Positions 17,400-25,692 of a DNA stretch of 64,000 bases are shown one piece after another. The notes under the pieces were generated by a model that saw only the letters and a list, made by a program, of their open reading frames with translations, searched no databases and was not told the DNA's origin. The stretch is from Maribacter caenipelagi (lineage in GTDB: Bacteria > Bacteroidota > Bacteroidia > Flavobacteriales > Flavobacteriaceae): positions 100,656 to 164,655 of the forward strand of contig NZ_SNZW01000019.1 of the NCBI RefSeq assembly GCF_004364175.1, read 5' to 3'. How positions within the stretch are numbered: position 1 is the first letter of the stretch; every line of letters begins with the position of its first letter. The position numbers and the translations under genes are program-made.

Positions 17400-17958
17400 C
17401 TAATTTGATAATTTTTTGAATTTTATCCTCGTTTTTAGCAGTCTGTATTCGCATTCTTAAGTCATTTAAACTTTCGATGAAAGAAGTAAATATAGATTGA
17501 AAGAACTCATGCGGTTTTAATTTTTCTATTTCATTCATTGATTCATAAATATTGTGCTTAAAAGCTATTTCATGTGCATATTTATTTCTCAATTTATTGA
17601 GTTTGGAAATATCTTGAATGAGCTTGTTTTTATTTTTAAACTCAATTAAAGAGATGAATTGACTCATTACTTGTGAAAATTTAGCTCCATCTTTTATTTT
17701 ATCATGCTTTTTTTTATTTGGGTATAAACATATTTTTTCAAGAAAATTGGCATATATAATTAGTCTTTTCATCAATTCTATAGTCATTTGATGAAATAGT
17801 ATTATTGAGAGAAGTTTTTTATGATAGTCTTTATCATTAGACATAACCATGATTTCTCCAAATGCATCGCTTGAAGATGATATGTCTTCTGCATATTCAG
17901 AGTCAAGATTACCTTCAATATTCTTCAAATACGATATGAGTTCTTCTTTGTAGTTCAA
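17392..17958 (-). CDS. HEPN-like protein inserted between trpB and trpA
   Basis: A 188-residue, Lys/Ile/Asn-rich, mostly helical soluble protein with no signal or membrane segment. The segment KLNKLRNKYAHEI has Arg124-x4-His129, which matches the Rx4-6H motif of HEPN domains, many of which are RNases in toxin-antitoxin, defence and RNA-processing systems. Helices on both sides (LLSIILFHQMTIELMKRLI; FFQSIFTSFIESLNDLRMRI) suit a four-helix HEPN bundle. The start is a TTG just after an in-frame stop, 5 bases past trpB; the end overlaps trpA by 8 bases, so it is translated within the trp operon. It looks more AT-rich than its neighbours, suggesting later acquisition. No antitoxin-like partner is adjacent. 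The HEPN call is by motif only. Confidence 0.72.
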   Translation of the reverse strand: MNYKEELISYLKNIEGNLDSEYAEDISSSSDAFGEIMVMSNDKDYHKKLLSIILFHQMTIELMKRLIIYANFLEKICLYPNKKKHDKIKDGAKFSQVMSQFISLIEFKNKNKLIQDISKLNKLRNKYAHEIAFKHNIYESMNEIEKLKPHEFFQSIFTSFIESLNDLRMRIQTAKNEDKIQKIIKLDE

Positions 17959-17963
17959 TTATA

Positions 17964-19148
17964 TTATGCTAGCTTAAAATAATCAATATATGTGTTCAAA
18001 TCTTTATCTCCACGACCAGAAAGGCTGATAACGACAACGTCATCTTTTTTGAATTTTTTGTGTTCAAAAATTGCAAAAGCGTGTCCCGTTTCAATAGCAG
18101 GTATTATACCTTCTAATTGTGATAGTTCTAAACCTGCGGCCATAGCTTCATCATCTGTAGCAGAATAAAACTCTGCACGACCAGATTTATAAAGATGCGA
18201 GTGCATTGGGCCAACACCAGGATAATCTAATCCTGCAGAAATGGAGTAGGGCTCCGTAATTTGGCCGTCAGTTGTTTGCATTAACATGGTCTTACAACCA
18301 TGAATAATACCAACTTTACCAAGAGCAGATGTAGCTGCACTTTCGCCAGAATTAACACCTTTACCAGCTGCTTCAACGGCAATAATGCCAACTTCAGGTT
18401 CATGTAAAAAATGGTGATACGTACCAGCTGCATTACTACCACCACCAATACAAGCTACCACATAATCAGGATTTTCCCGCCCTTCATGTTCTTTTAATTG
18501 CCATTTTATTTCTTCAGATATCACAGATTGAAAACGAGTAACCATATCTGGGTAAGGATGCGGACCAATAGCAGATCCAATAATATAATGGGTGTCTACA
18601 GGGTTATTGATCCAATCTCTGATAGCCTCATTGGTAGCATCTTTTAATGTTCTACTTCCAGATTTTGCAGGTCGAACTTCAGCGCCGAGCATTTTCATAC
18701 GGGCAACATTCGGGGCTTGGCGGGCAATATCAATTTCACCCATATACACAATACATTCCATGCCCATTAAAGCACATACTGTAGCGGTAGCAACACCATG
18801 CTGACCAGCACCGGTTTCAGCAATAATTCTAGTTTTGCCCAATTTTTGTGCCATTAGAATTTGACCGATAGTATTATTGATTTTGTGGGCACCCGTATGG
18901 TTTAAATCTTCTCTTTTCAAATATATCTTACAACCGTGCTTTTCAGAAAGGCGTTTAGCAAAATATAGCGGAGAAGGTCTACCGACATAGTCTTTTAAGA
19001 GCTGATTAAATTCTTTTTGAAAAGAATCTTCATACATCAGTTTTAAATAATTTTCACGAAGCTCTTCTACATTTGGGTACAGCATTTCAGGTATAAAGGC
19101 ACCACCAAATTCACCGTAGTATCCTTTTTCATCAGCATTATAGTTCAT
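17964..19148 (-). CDS. trpB: Tryptophan synthase beta subunit
   Basis: TrpB condenses indole with L-serine, giving tryptophan, using pyridoxal phosphate. The 394-residue protein is full length. The PLP-binding Lys is residue 89 in [15 protein letters not shown], and the phosphate-binding [13 protein letters not shown] loop follows. The substrate region [12 protein letters not shown] and the C-terminal [15 protein letters not shown] are as in classical TrpB1. It overlaps trpF by 4 bases (ATGA type), indicating coupled translation, and the HEPN-like ORF follows 5 bases later. Confidence 0.98.
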   Translation of the reverse strand: MNYNADEKGYYGEFGGAFIPEMLYPNVEELRENYLKLMYEDSFQKEFNQLLKDYVGRPSPLYFAKRLSEKHGCKIYLKREDLNHTGAHKINNTIGQILMAQKLGKTRIIAETGAGQHGVATATVCALMGMECIVYMGEIDIARQAPNVARMKMLGAEVRPAKSGSRTLKDATNEAIRDWINNPVDTHYIIGSAIGPHPYPDMVTRFQSVISEEIKWQLKEHEGRENPDYVVACIGGGSNAAGTYHHFLHEPEVGIIAVEAAGKGVNSGESAATSALGKVGIIHGCKTMLMQTTDGQITEPYSISAGLDYPGVGPMHSHLYKSGRAEFYSATDDEAMAAGLELSQLEGIIPAIETGHAFAIFEHKKFKKDDVVVISLSGRGDKDLNTYIDYFKLA

Positions 19149-19771
19149 AGCGATTCTTTAAAATTTTGTAATTCATCAATATTTTTTAATCCTGGTGTTA
19201 TTTCAAATTTGCTATTTATGTCGATAGCAAAACAGTATTTAGACTCAGTTGTTTTTCTAAATTCGTTGATTTTATCAAGATTATTTGGACCAATACCGCC
19301 ACTTAAAAAATAAGGTTTGGTAGATGGGTAATTTTTTAGAACAGACCAATCGAATGTGTATCCATTACCACCGGGTAATTTTCCTTTAGTGTCAAAAAGG
19401 AAATAGTCGCACACATTTTCATATAGTTTCAATACATCAAAGTCGAATTCTTCTTTAATAGAGAATACTTTTATGAGTTCTACTTTGTGATTCAATTTTT
19501 TTAATTCGGATGCAATTTCAGCACAGTAATCTGGGGTTTCATGACCGTGTAATTGCAGCCCTTGTAATTGATATTTAATCGTTGTTTCAATAATATATTC
19601 TAATTCTGCATTAACAAAAACTCCAACTTTATTTATTGTTAGCGGAAGTTCGGGGATTTCGCCTTCAAAAAATCTAGAGGAATGTTCCCAGAAAATAAAG
19701 CCCAAATAGTCTGGTCGCAATTGCGCAACTTCAGCCGTATTTAGTTTCATTCCACAAATCTTTAGTTTCAT
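19145..19771 (-). CDS. trpF: Phosphoribosylanthranilate isomerase
   Basis: TrpF isomerises N-(5'-phosphoribosyl)anthranilate to CdRP. It is 208 residues. The opening KLKICGMKL carries the general-base Cys of the family. [17 protein letters not shown] has the catalytic Asp and the phosphate loop, and [12 protein letters not shown] the second phosphate loop. The stop overlaps the trpB start, and the first base of its ATG is shared with the trpC stop, so the three genes are tightly packed. Confidence 0.96.
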   Translation of the reverse strand: MKLKICGMKLNTAEVAQLRPDYLGFIFWEHSSRFFEGEIPELPLTINKVGVFVNAELEYIIETTIKYQLQGLQLHGHETPDYCAEIASELKKLNHKVELIKVFSIKEEFDFDVLKLYENVCDYFLFDTKGKLPGGNGYTFDWSVLKNYPSTKPYFLSGGIGPNNLDKINEFRKTTESKYCFAIDINSKFEITPGLKNIDELQNFKESL

Positions 19772-20556
19772 TAGTTCTGCAGGTTTTTAATGAATTCAAT
19801 CGCACTTTTACCTGGATTATCTGTCTTCATAAAATTCTCACCAATTAAGAAACCTTCATAACCAAATGGTTTTAATTCTTTGATGGCGTCAATAGAGCTA
19901 ATTCCGCTTTCAGATACTTTAACAAAATCATCTGGTATCAGTTTAGAAAGTGTTTTACTAGTCTCTAAACTAACCTCAAAAGTCTTTAAATTTCTATTGT
20001 TTACACCAAGCATATCTAAACTTGGCATAATAGATTTATGAAGTTCCTCTTCATTATGTACCTCTAATAATACATCTAATCCTAAGCTCTTAGCCAGTTC
20101 AGAATAGGTCTTGATTTCTTGCTTTGTAAGTATGGCAGCGATAAGCAAAATAACATCGGCACCATATGCTTTAGCTTCGATTATTTGATATTCGCTAATA
20201 ATAAATTCTTTTCGTAATAGCGGAAGATTAACCGATGAACGTGCTAAAACTAAATCTTCTATAGACCCGCCAAAGTATTTAATATCAGTAAGTACGCTCA
20301 TACCACAAACTCCGGCATTCTCATATCCTTTGGCAACCTGTCCAACATTTGCATTTTGATTAATACTTTCTTTCGACGGAGACCTGCGTTTAAATTCGGC
20401 AATAATACCCGAATCACTATTTTTAAGTGCTTGAGCCATAGAATTAGTATTCCTTTCAAAAAGCACAGAAGCTTCATATTGAGACACCGGAATAATCGAT
20501 TTCTTCAATTCGACCTCTTTGCGTTTATCGGCTACTATTTTATCTAGAATGTTCAT
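19771..20556 (-). CDS. trpC: Indole-3-glycerol phosphate synthase
   Basis: TrpC closes CdRP to indole-3-glycerol phosphate. The 261-residue protein shows the catalytic Lys in IIAEFKRRSPSK, LRKEFIISEYQI with the second Lys, GVNNRNLKTFEV and VSESGIS. I start it at the ATG ending at 20556 (MNILDKIVADKRKEVELKK), which matches the family N-terminus. A 14-codon upstream extension is open but resembles spacer sequence. It shares one base with trpF. Confidence 0.96.
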   Translation of the reverse strand: MNILDKIVADKRKEVELKKSIIPVSQYEASVLFERNTNSMAQALKNSDSGIIAEFKRRSPSKESINQNANVGQVAKGYENAGVCGMSVLTDIKYFGGSIEDLVLARSSVNLPLLRKEFIISEYQIIEAKAYGADVILLIAAILTKQEIKTYSELAKSLGLDVLLEVHNEEELHKSIMPSLDMLGVNNRNLKTFEVSLETSKTLSKLIPDDFVKVSESGISSIDAIKELKPFGYEGFLIGENFMKTDNPGKSAIEFIKNLQN

Positions 20557-20606
20557 AAAATATATCTTTTTTATAACCTCGTCAATTCGACGAATCAAGC
20601 TTTTTT

Positions 20607-21602
20607 TTAATTTTTACTCAACCCTTGTATTTTTTTCAAAGCAGTTAATCCGTGTCCGCCCAATAAAGATTCCTTGGCTTTTTCAAAACCTTCTAAAGGC
20701 GTGAGTTTATTTACTGTAGCAATAGCAATACCGGCATTGGCACACACCACATTGTTCTGTGGTTCGGTACCCTTTCCTTGTAAAACATTTAGGAAAATTT
20801 GCGCAGAAGTATCAATAGCATCACCGCCAACGATATCACTTTGTTTAATTTGTTTCACACCAAAATCAGATGGTTTTAGCATGCTTTCTGTATGGTTGGA
20901 AATAGTTTTAGTGCTTCCTGTTAAAGAAATTTCATCATACCCATCTAAAGCATGTAGAACGGTGAAATTCTTATCGGTTTTTTGATATAAATATCCGTAC
21001 ATACGGGCAAGCTCTAAGTTGAAAACACCTACCATTTGATTTTTAGGAAAAGCAGGATTCACCATAGGTCCGAGCATGTTGAAAAATGTTTTTACGCCTA
21101 AATCTTTACGAATAGGAGCTACATTTTTCATGGCAGGATGAAATAGAGGGGCGTGCAATACACAAATGCCCGCTTCATCGATACATTTTTCGAGAAAGCC
21201 TGCATCGTTGCTAAATTTTATTCCTAGAAATTCCATCACATTACTACTGCCACATTTAGAAGATACACCGTAATTACCATGTTTGGTAACTTTTACTCCC
21301 GCACCTGCAGTAACAAAAGAGGCAAGAGTAGAAATATTAAAAGTGTCTTTACCGTCACCACCAGTACCACAAAGGTCAATAGGGTTGTAGGCAGACAGAT
21401 CTACTGCTAAGCACAAATCTAACAATGCATCTCTAAATCCTTCTAATTCTTCAATAGTAATGCTACGCATCATATAAACGGTTAAAAATGCCGCAATCTG
21501 ACTCGTATTGTAATCACCTTTAGCAATATTTACCAAAATGCGTTTAGCATCTTCTTTAGAAAGTATTTCGTGGTTTATAAGTTTATTTAGTGTCTCTTTC
21601 AT
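20607..21602 (-). CDS. trpD: Anthranilate phosphoribosyltransferase
   Basis: TrpD transfers phosphoribose from PRPP to anthranilate. The 331-residue protein has the PRPP-binding glycine loop CGTGGDGKDTFNIST and the second conserved block KHGNYGVSSKCGSSNVMEFLG. AMKNVAPIRKDLGVKTFFNMLGPMVNP is the third block. It sits 35 bases downstream of trpG and 50 upstream of trpC, the largest gap inside the operon, without a visible internal promoter. Confidence 0.97.
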   Translation of the reverse strand: MKETLNKLINHEILSKEDAKRILVNIAKGDYNTSQIAAFLTVYMMRSITIEELEGFRDALLDLCLAVDLSAYNPIDLCGTGGDGKDTFNISTLASFVTAGAGVKVTKHGNYGVSSKCGSSNVMEFLGIKFSNDAGFLEKCIDEAGICVLHAPLFHPAMKNVAPIRKDLGVKTFFNMLGPMVNPAFPKNQMVGVFNLELARMYGYLYQKTDKNFTVLHALDGYDEISLTGSTKTISNHTESMLKPSDFGVKQIKQSDIVGGDAIDTSAQIFLNVLQGKGTEPQNNVVCANAGIAIATVNKLTPLEGFEKAKESLLGGHGLTALKKIQGLSKN

Positions 21603-21637
21603 TTTGTAATACTATATAGTTGGTTGTTAAGGCTAGT

Positions 21638-22201
21638 TTAAGCGTTCAACCAATTTTCTAACATTTTTTTTCCTTGTGGAGTAAGCACAGATTCTGGGTG
21701 AAATTGCACCGCACTTACATCATAAGTTTTATGGCGGAGCGACATAATTTGTCCGTTTTCGTCTAAAGAAGTAGCTTCTAAAACTTCTGGTAAATCAGGA
21801 TTCACCACCCAAGAGTGGTATCTGCCTACTTCAATTTCATTTGGTAGCCCTTCAAAAATAATATCATCTTTTGTGATTTTTATTTTAGTTGCAATACCGT
21901 GATAAACTTCATCTAGGTTTATTAGCGAGCCACTAAATACTTCGGCAATGGCTTGTTGCCCTAAACAAACACCGAATATACTTTTGGTAGGTGCATATTT
22001 TTCGATGATTTGTTTTAATAATCCGGCTTCATCGGGAATACCAGGACCAGGAGAAAGTACGATTTTATCAAAAGCATCAACCTCTTCTAGTGTTAGTTGG
22101 TCGTTACGTTTTACAATAACCTCGCAACCTAACTCTTCTAAATAATGCACTAGGTTATAAGTGAAACTATCGTAATTGTCTATAACTAATATTTTCTTCA
22201 T
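21638..22201 (-). CDS. trpG: Anthranilate synthase component II (glutamine amidotransferase)
   Basis: TrpG is the glutaminase subunit that feeds ammonia to TrpE. The 187-residue class I amidotransferase has the catalytic triad: nucleophile Cys in FGVCLGQQAIAE, and His and Glu in AVQFHPESVLTPQG. The oxyanion region LSPGPGIPDEAG is intact. One base separates it from trpE. In organisms with a single copy this subunit may also serve PabB in folate synthesis; that cannot be judged from this window. Confidence 0.96.
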   Translation of the reverse strand: MKKILVIDNYDSFTYNLVHYLEELGCEVIVKRNDQLTLEEVDAFDKIVLSPGPGIPDEAGLLKQIIEKYAPTKSIFGVCLGQQAIAEVFSGSLINLDEVYHGIATKIKITKDDIIFEGLPNEIEVGRYHSWVVNPDLPEVLEATSLDENGQIMSLRHKTYDVSAVQFHPESVLTPQGKKMLENWLNA

Positions 22202-22202
22202 C

Positions 22203-23600
22203 TTATATGTCTTCAGCTATTTCTAATGCCTTGGTCAAAGCGCCTAGTTTGTTATATGTTTCTTGTAGTTCGCTTTCTGGATTTGATGCAGCGACCAATC
22301 CGGCACCAGCCTGATAATGTAGTTTATGATTTTTACTTAAAAAAGTTCTGATCATAATCGCATGGTTGAAATTTCCATAAAAATCCATAAAACCTATAGC
22401 GCCACCATAATACCCGCGACTTGTTTTTTCATATTTTTCTATAAGTTGCATGGCCATGTGTTTTGGAGCGCCACTTAAGGTACCGGCAGGAAAAGTGTCC
22501 GCTACCACTTTCATGGTAGAAGTGTCACTTTTTTTCATTCCGGTTACCTTAGAAACTAAGTGAATTACATGAGAGAAAAACTGTACTTCTCTATAGTTTT
22601 CTACCTGTACCACACTACCATTTCTACTAAGGTCGTTACGGGCAAGATCTACTAACATTACATGCTCACTATTTTCTTTATCGTCGGTCTTTAATTCTTT
22701 GGCAAGTTGTGCATCTTGTTCATCGTTTCCAGTTCTTTTAAAAGTGCCAGCTATAGGGTGAATTTCAGCTTTACCATCGCTAACGATCAATTGTGCTTCT
22801 GGCGAACTACCGAATATTTTAAAATCTCCATAATCGAAATAGAATAAATAAGGCGACGGATTTACGGAACGTAACGCTCTATATACATTAAACTCGTCAC
22901 CTTTAAAACCTTGAGAAAAACGACGGCTTAAAACCAATTGAAACACATCGCCACGCTGACAATGTTTTTTAGCTAATTCAACTTGTTCTCTATATTCTTC
23001 ATCTTCTAAATTAGATGCTCTATCGCCTTCTATTTTGAAATTATATGTAGCAAAATTTCTAATACTTAACAGTTGCTCCAATTCAGGAATGTTATTCTCT
23101 GTATTATAGCAATGGGCAAAAAGATAAGCTTCGTTCTTATAATGATTTATTGCAATAATATTTTGATAAACAGCATAGTAAACATCAGGAATATGAACCG
23201 AGTCATCTTTAACCGATATATCTATATCTTCAAAATAGCGTACGGCATCATAAGCCAAATAGCCAAACAAACCATTATTAATGAATTTAAAGTCATTTGT
23301 ATCGGCCTTGAATGTTTTACTGAACGTATCAATAATATCAACAACATTAGTATCTGCCGTATTTTGAATTTCTTCAACTGCACCATCAGGAAACTGCTTT
23401 GTAATTATTTCTTTATCCACTTTAATAGATGCAATAGGGTTACAGCAGATATAAGAAAAGCTATTGTTATTGGCATGATAGTCACTACTCTCTAATAAAA
23501 TACTATTTGGAAAGCGGTCTCTAATTTTCAAATAAACGCTTACCGGGGTCATGGTATCGGCAAGAATTTTTTTGTGATATGTCTTAAATTGATAGGTCAT
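22203..23600 (-). CDS. trpE: Anthranilate synthase component I
   Basis: TrpE converts chorismate and ammonia to anthranilate, the committed step of tryptophan synthesis. It is 465 residues, somewhat shorter than enteric TrpE (~520). The chorismate-binding domain shows PIAGTFKRTGND, DLARNDLSRNG, PAGTLSGAPKHMAM and RGYYGGAIGFMDFYGNFNHAIMIRT. The N-terminal LLESSDYHANNNSFSYI resembles the region that binds feedback-inhibiting tryptophan (LLES). It is the first structural gene of the operon, 68 bases after the end of a Trp-rich leader peptide and 21 bases after the leader terminator hairpin. Confidence 0.97.
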   Translation of the reverse strand: MTYQFKTYHKKILADTMTPVSVYLKIRDRFPNSILLESSDYHANNNSFSYICCNPIASIKVDKEIITKQFPDGAVEEIQNTADTNVVDIIDTFSKTFKADTNDFKFINNGLFGYLAYDAVRYFEDIDISVKDDSVHIPDVYYAVYQNIIAINHYKNEAYLFAHCYNTENNIPELEQLLSIRNFATYNFKIEGDRASNLEDEEYREQVELAKKHCQRGDVFQLVLSRRFSQGFKGDEFNVYRALRSVNPSPYLFYFDYGDFKIFGSSPEAQLIVSDGKAEIHPIAGTFKRTGNDEQDAQLAKELKTDDKENSEHVMLVDLARNDLSRNGSVVQVENYREVQFFSHVIHLVSKVTGMKKSDTSTMKVVADTFPAGTLSGAPKHMAMQLIEKYEKTSRGYYGGAIGFMDFYGNFNHAIMIRTFLSKNHKLHYQAGAGLVAASNPESELQETYNKLGALTKALEIAEDI

Positions 23601-23610
23601 AGGTACTTTT

Positions 23611-23646
23611 ATAAAATAAAGAAGGCTTGTCGTGATGACAAGCCTT
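23611..23646 (-). terminator. trp leader attenuator (terminator hairpin)
   Basis: On the minus strand a perfect 10-bp GC-containing stem (AAGGCTTGTC at 23646-23637 with its complement at 23631-23622, 5-base loop) is followed by CTTTATTTTAT. It lies between the leader peptide and trpE, where a transcription attenuator would be. An alternative weak pairing of ACAACTT just after the Trp codons with the 5' arm is possible as an antiterminator, but I did not fold it. Confidence 0.8.
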
Positions 23647-23675
23647 TATATAGTTTTACTACAATGATGCTTTTC

Positions 23676-23732
23676 TCACGATGTTTTTCGTAAGTTGTTC
23701 CACCACCAAGTATTTGCGATTAAATTTTTCAT
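23676..23732 (-). CDS. trpL: trp operon leader peptide with three consecutive Trp codons
   Basis: An 18-codon ORF translates to MKNLIANTWWWNNLRKTS and ends at TGA. Three successive TGG codons (23708-23700) in so short a peptide, upstream of trpE and followed by a terminator hairpin, are the classic sign of ribosome-mediated attenuation. Low charged tRNA-Trp should stall the ribosome on the WWW run and prevent the terminator forming. The promoter -7 box ends 8 bases before the ATG, so the transcript probably begins at or just before the start codon and the peptide is near-leaderless. A competing 26-codon frame from the ATG at 23739 begins inside or at the promoter edge and is unlikely to be transcribed whole. 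Confidence 0.82.
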   Translation of the reverse strand: MKNLIANTWWWNNLRKTS

Positions 23733-23739
23733 TGAGCAT

Positions 23740-23770
23740 CAAATATAAAAAGGAAATTTAAACTATCAAA
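23740..23770 (-). promoter_or_regulatory. trp operon promoter
   Basis: On the minus strand TTTG (23770-23767) is followed by exactly 19 bases and then TATATTTG (23747-23740). Both boxes match the Bacteroidota primary-sigma consensus without mismatch. The promoter lies directly after the yceI terminator and before the trp leader peptide. Confidence 0.88.
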
Positions 23771-23782
23771 CTTTACCTAGTC

Positions 23783-23822
23783 AAAAATAAAAATCCCTTT
23801 GAATATATCTCAAAGGGATTTT
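23783..23822 (-). terminator. Terminator of the marR-nitroreductase-yceI operon
   Basis: A perfect 12-bp stem (23790-23801 with 23811-23822, 9-base loop) is followed on the minus strand by a T-rich tail (TTTTTATTTTTG). It separates yceI from the trp promoter, whose -33 box begins 13 bases further on. Confidence 0.88.
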
Positions 23823-23853
23823 AAATTGTTGTAATTCGAATTTTTAAAAACGA

Positions 23854-24435
23854 TTATAGTGCTAAGTCAACCACTAAATCAAAATCATCATAGATAGCTT
23901 TATCTCCAAGGTTATCAAAAAAGCTTCCAGAACCATACTTGATGTCATATTTTGTTCTATCAACTTTAACAGTTGCAGTAGCCTTATTTTCAAACATAGA
24001 AACCACTAAGGTTACTGGCTTTGTAATACCTTTAATAGTTAAATCTCCTGTAACAGTATATGAGTTATCATTCATCGCTTTAACAGTAGTGAAAACCAAC
24101 TTAGAAGTTGGGTTACTTTCAACACCAAAGAAATCAGCAGACTGTAAATGACCTTCTAGTTTTTCTTTTCCTTGACCTGCTTCTAAGTCAGTAACGGTAA
24201 TTGAAGTCATATCAACAACAAATTCGCCACCGGTTAATTTTTTTCCGTTCATTTCTAAATGACCAGATTTTAGGTTGATGCTACCATTGTGTGCTCCGGT
24301 AACTTTGTAACCTTTCCAAGTAACGGTACTCTCGCTAACTTTAATTTCTTTTTTTTCGCCATCAATTGGTGTAGAGGCTGTAGCATTAAATCCAAATACA
24401 GCTACGAATGCTAAACTTAATAATGATTTTTTCAT
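23854..24435 (-). CDS. YceI family protein, exported
   Basis: A 193-residue YceI-like lipocalin-fold protein with a signal peptide (MKKSLLSLAFVAVFGFNATAS). Typical features are STVTWKGYKVTGAHNGSI near the mature N-terminus, a central GHLQSADFFGVESNP, and TGDLTIKGITKPVTLVV. Relatives bind isoprenoid or fatty amphiphilic ligands in the periplasm. It is the third gene after marR and the nitroreductase, 29 bases behind the latter, and ends at a strong terminator. Co-regulation by the MarR protein is likely. Confidence 0.93.
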   Translation of the reverse strand: MKKSLLSLAFVAVFGFNATASTPIDGEKKEIKVSESTVTWKGYKVTGAHNGSINLKSGHLEMNGKKLTGGEFVVDMTSITVTDLEAGQGKEKLEGHLQSADFFGVESNPTSKLVFTTVKAMNDNSYTVTGDLTIKGITKPVTLVVSMFENKATATVKVDRTKYDIKYGSGSFFDNLGDKAIYDDFDLVVDLAL

Positions 24436-24464
24436 GTTTCTAATTTTAAATGATTGTGTTTAAT

Positions 24465-25097
24465 TTATATATGTGTAATAATTTGTTCTTTAGAATATCT
24501 AACCTTAAGGTAATTTTGGGTGTCATCTTCAGCGGATCTATAGCCAACAGCTAAAACTACCGCAGCATTTAAACCTTTGTCGGTAAGACCTAAAATTTCA
24601 TTGTACTGAGCTTTATCAAAACCTTCCATGGGGCAGGTGTCAATTTCCATTTCAGCGGCTATGGTCATTAAATTACCTAGTACAATATAGGCTTGGTTAG
24701 ATGTCCAGGCATTCTTGTGAGCATCAGATAGACCTAAAAGAGTAGATTTCATAGTTTGCGAAAATCCTTCCAGGTCATCTTTAGATAGTCCTCTAATAGC
24801 CATGATGTTGGCAATGTAATCGTCAATCATAGTGACGTCAAAAGTAGGTTTATTAGCTAAAACTATAACATATGATGCATCTGTTATTTGAGATTGATCA
24901 TAAGAAGCCGCTCTAAGTTTTGTTCTGGTATCGGTATCTTCAATAACAAAAAATTCATAGGGCTGTAAACCATAAGAAGAAGCTGTTAGTCTACCTGCAT
25001 TTAATAAGGTTTCTAAATTCTCCGTGCTCACTTTTTTAGAGCTGTCGAATTTTTTGGTGGCATAACGCCAGTTTAATTTATCTAATACTTTATTCAT
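24465..25097 (-). CDS. NAD(P)H-dependent oxidoreductase, nitroreductase family
   Basis: A 210-residue flavin enzyme of the NfsB/FRase I type. The N-terminus LNWRYATKKFDSSKKVS is the FMN-phosphate-binding Arg-rich start, and GRLTASSYGLQPYEFFVIED the second FMN contact. NPQ-type residues lie within MEIDTCPMEGFDKAQYNEIL, and GYRSAEDDTQNYLKVR ends the fold. Such enzymes reduce nitroaromatics or quinones with NAD(P)H. It lies 9 bases downstream of marR, an arrangement typical of stress-inducible reductases repressed by a MarR protein that senses the toxic substrate; the inducer is unknown. Confidence 0.92.
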   Translation of the reverse strand: MNKVLDKLNWRYATKKFDSSKKVSTENLETLLNAGRLTASSYGLQPYEFFVIEDTDTRTKLRAASYDQSQITDASYVIVLANKPTFDVTMIDDYIANIMAIRGLSKDDLEGFSQTMKSTLLGLSDAHKNAWTSNQAYIVLGNLMTIAAEMEIDTCPMEGFDKAQYNEILGLTDKGLNAAVVLAVGYRSAEDDTQNYLKVRYSKEQIITHI

Positions 25098-25106
25098 TGC
25101 TTTTAA

Positions 25107-25553
25107 TTAAAATTTATTTAATAGATCATTGAGTTCATGTAATTCGGTTTCTTCAAAGTTTTTAAGTATTCTCTTCTCTGCATCAAAAAGTATTCTATCA
25201 ATTTTATTCAGCATATTTAAGCCGCCTTCTGTGATTACTATTTCAACCTTTCTTCTGTTATTAATACAAACAGTTCTATTGACAAAGCCTTTTAAAATTA
25301 ATTTATCGACCAGGCGCGTAGTGTTACTCATTTTAGTGACCATGCGCTCATTTATAGTAGAAAGATTAGCAGGTTTGCCATTTTGCCCTCTTAGAATTCG
25401 TAAAACATTAAACTGTTGAATTGAAATGTCAAAAGGTTTGAGAACCGTTGCTATTTCTTCGTCAATTTTATTTGCAACCAATGCTATATGAATTAATGTC
25501 CGTTTTGGCAACGGCATTCTTTGGTTTGTTTTAATAATTTCTTCTACATTCAT
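25107..25553 (-). CDS. MarR family transcriptional regulator
   Basis: A 148-residue winged-helix regulator. The recognition region is ISIQQFNVLRILRGQNGKPANLSTINERM followed by MSNTTRLVDKLILKGFVNRTV, and the wing is CINNRRKVEIVITEGG. N- and C-terminal helices would form the dimer. The single Cys in the wing region (VCINN) could sense oxidants, but this is speculation. It is the first gene of the operon with the nitroreductase and yceI. A palindrome overlapping its predicted transcription start suggests autorepression. Confidence 0.93.
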   Translation of the reverse strand: MNVEEIIKTNQRMPLPKRTLIHIALVANKIDEEIATVLKPFDISIQQFNVLRILRGQNGKPANLSTINERMVTKMSNTTRLVDKLILKGFVNRTVCINNRRKVEIVITEGGLNMLNKIDRILFDAEKRILKNFEETELHELNDLLNKF

Positions 25554-25558
25554 GTCAA

Positions 25559-25583
25559 TACAATAATTGTATATACAAATGTA
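25559..25583 (-). promoter_or_regulatory. marR promoter with palindromic operator
   Basis: On the minus strand TACATTTG (25583-25576) is an exact -7 element. Just downstream, over the expected transcription start, lies a perfect 13-mer palindrome TACAATAATTGTA (25559-25571). It overlaps a second perfect palindrome TTGTATATACAA (25567-25578), giving three half-sites. This is the expected form and position of a MarR-family autorepression operator. Confidence 0.7.
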
Positions 25584-25692
25584 ATTCTAATTTTGATATT
25601 CTGTTTAATAGATTGATTAAATTTTTGTTAAAAAAATAGGAGAGAATCAGATAAAGAAAAATCGATTATTTTTACAATATATAATTTATACT

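Noticed and set aside
23662..23739. A 26-codon ORF from the ATG at 23739 (MLNEKFNRKYLVVEQLTKNI and on), overlapping the trp leader peptide in another frame.
   Set aside because: Its start codon touches the -7 box and would lie upstream of or at the predicted transcript start. The competing frame has the diagnostic three Trp codons.
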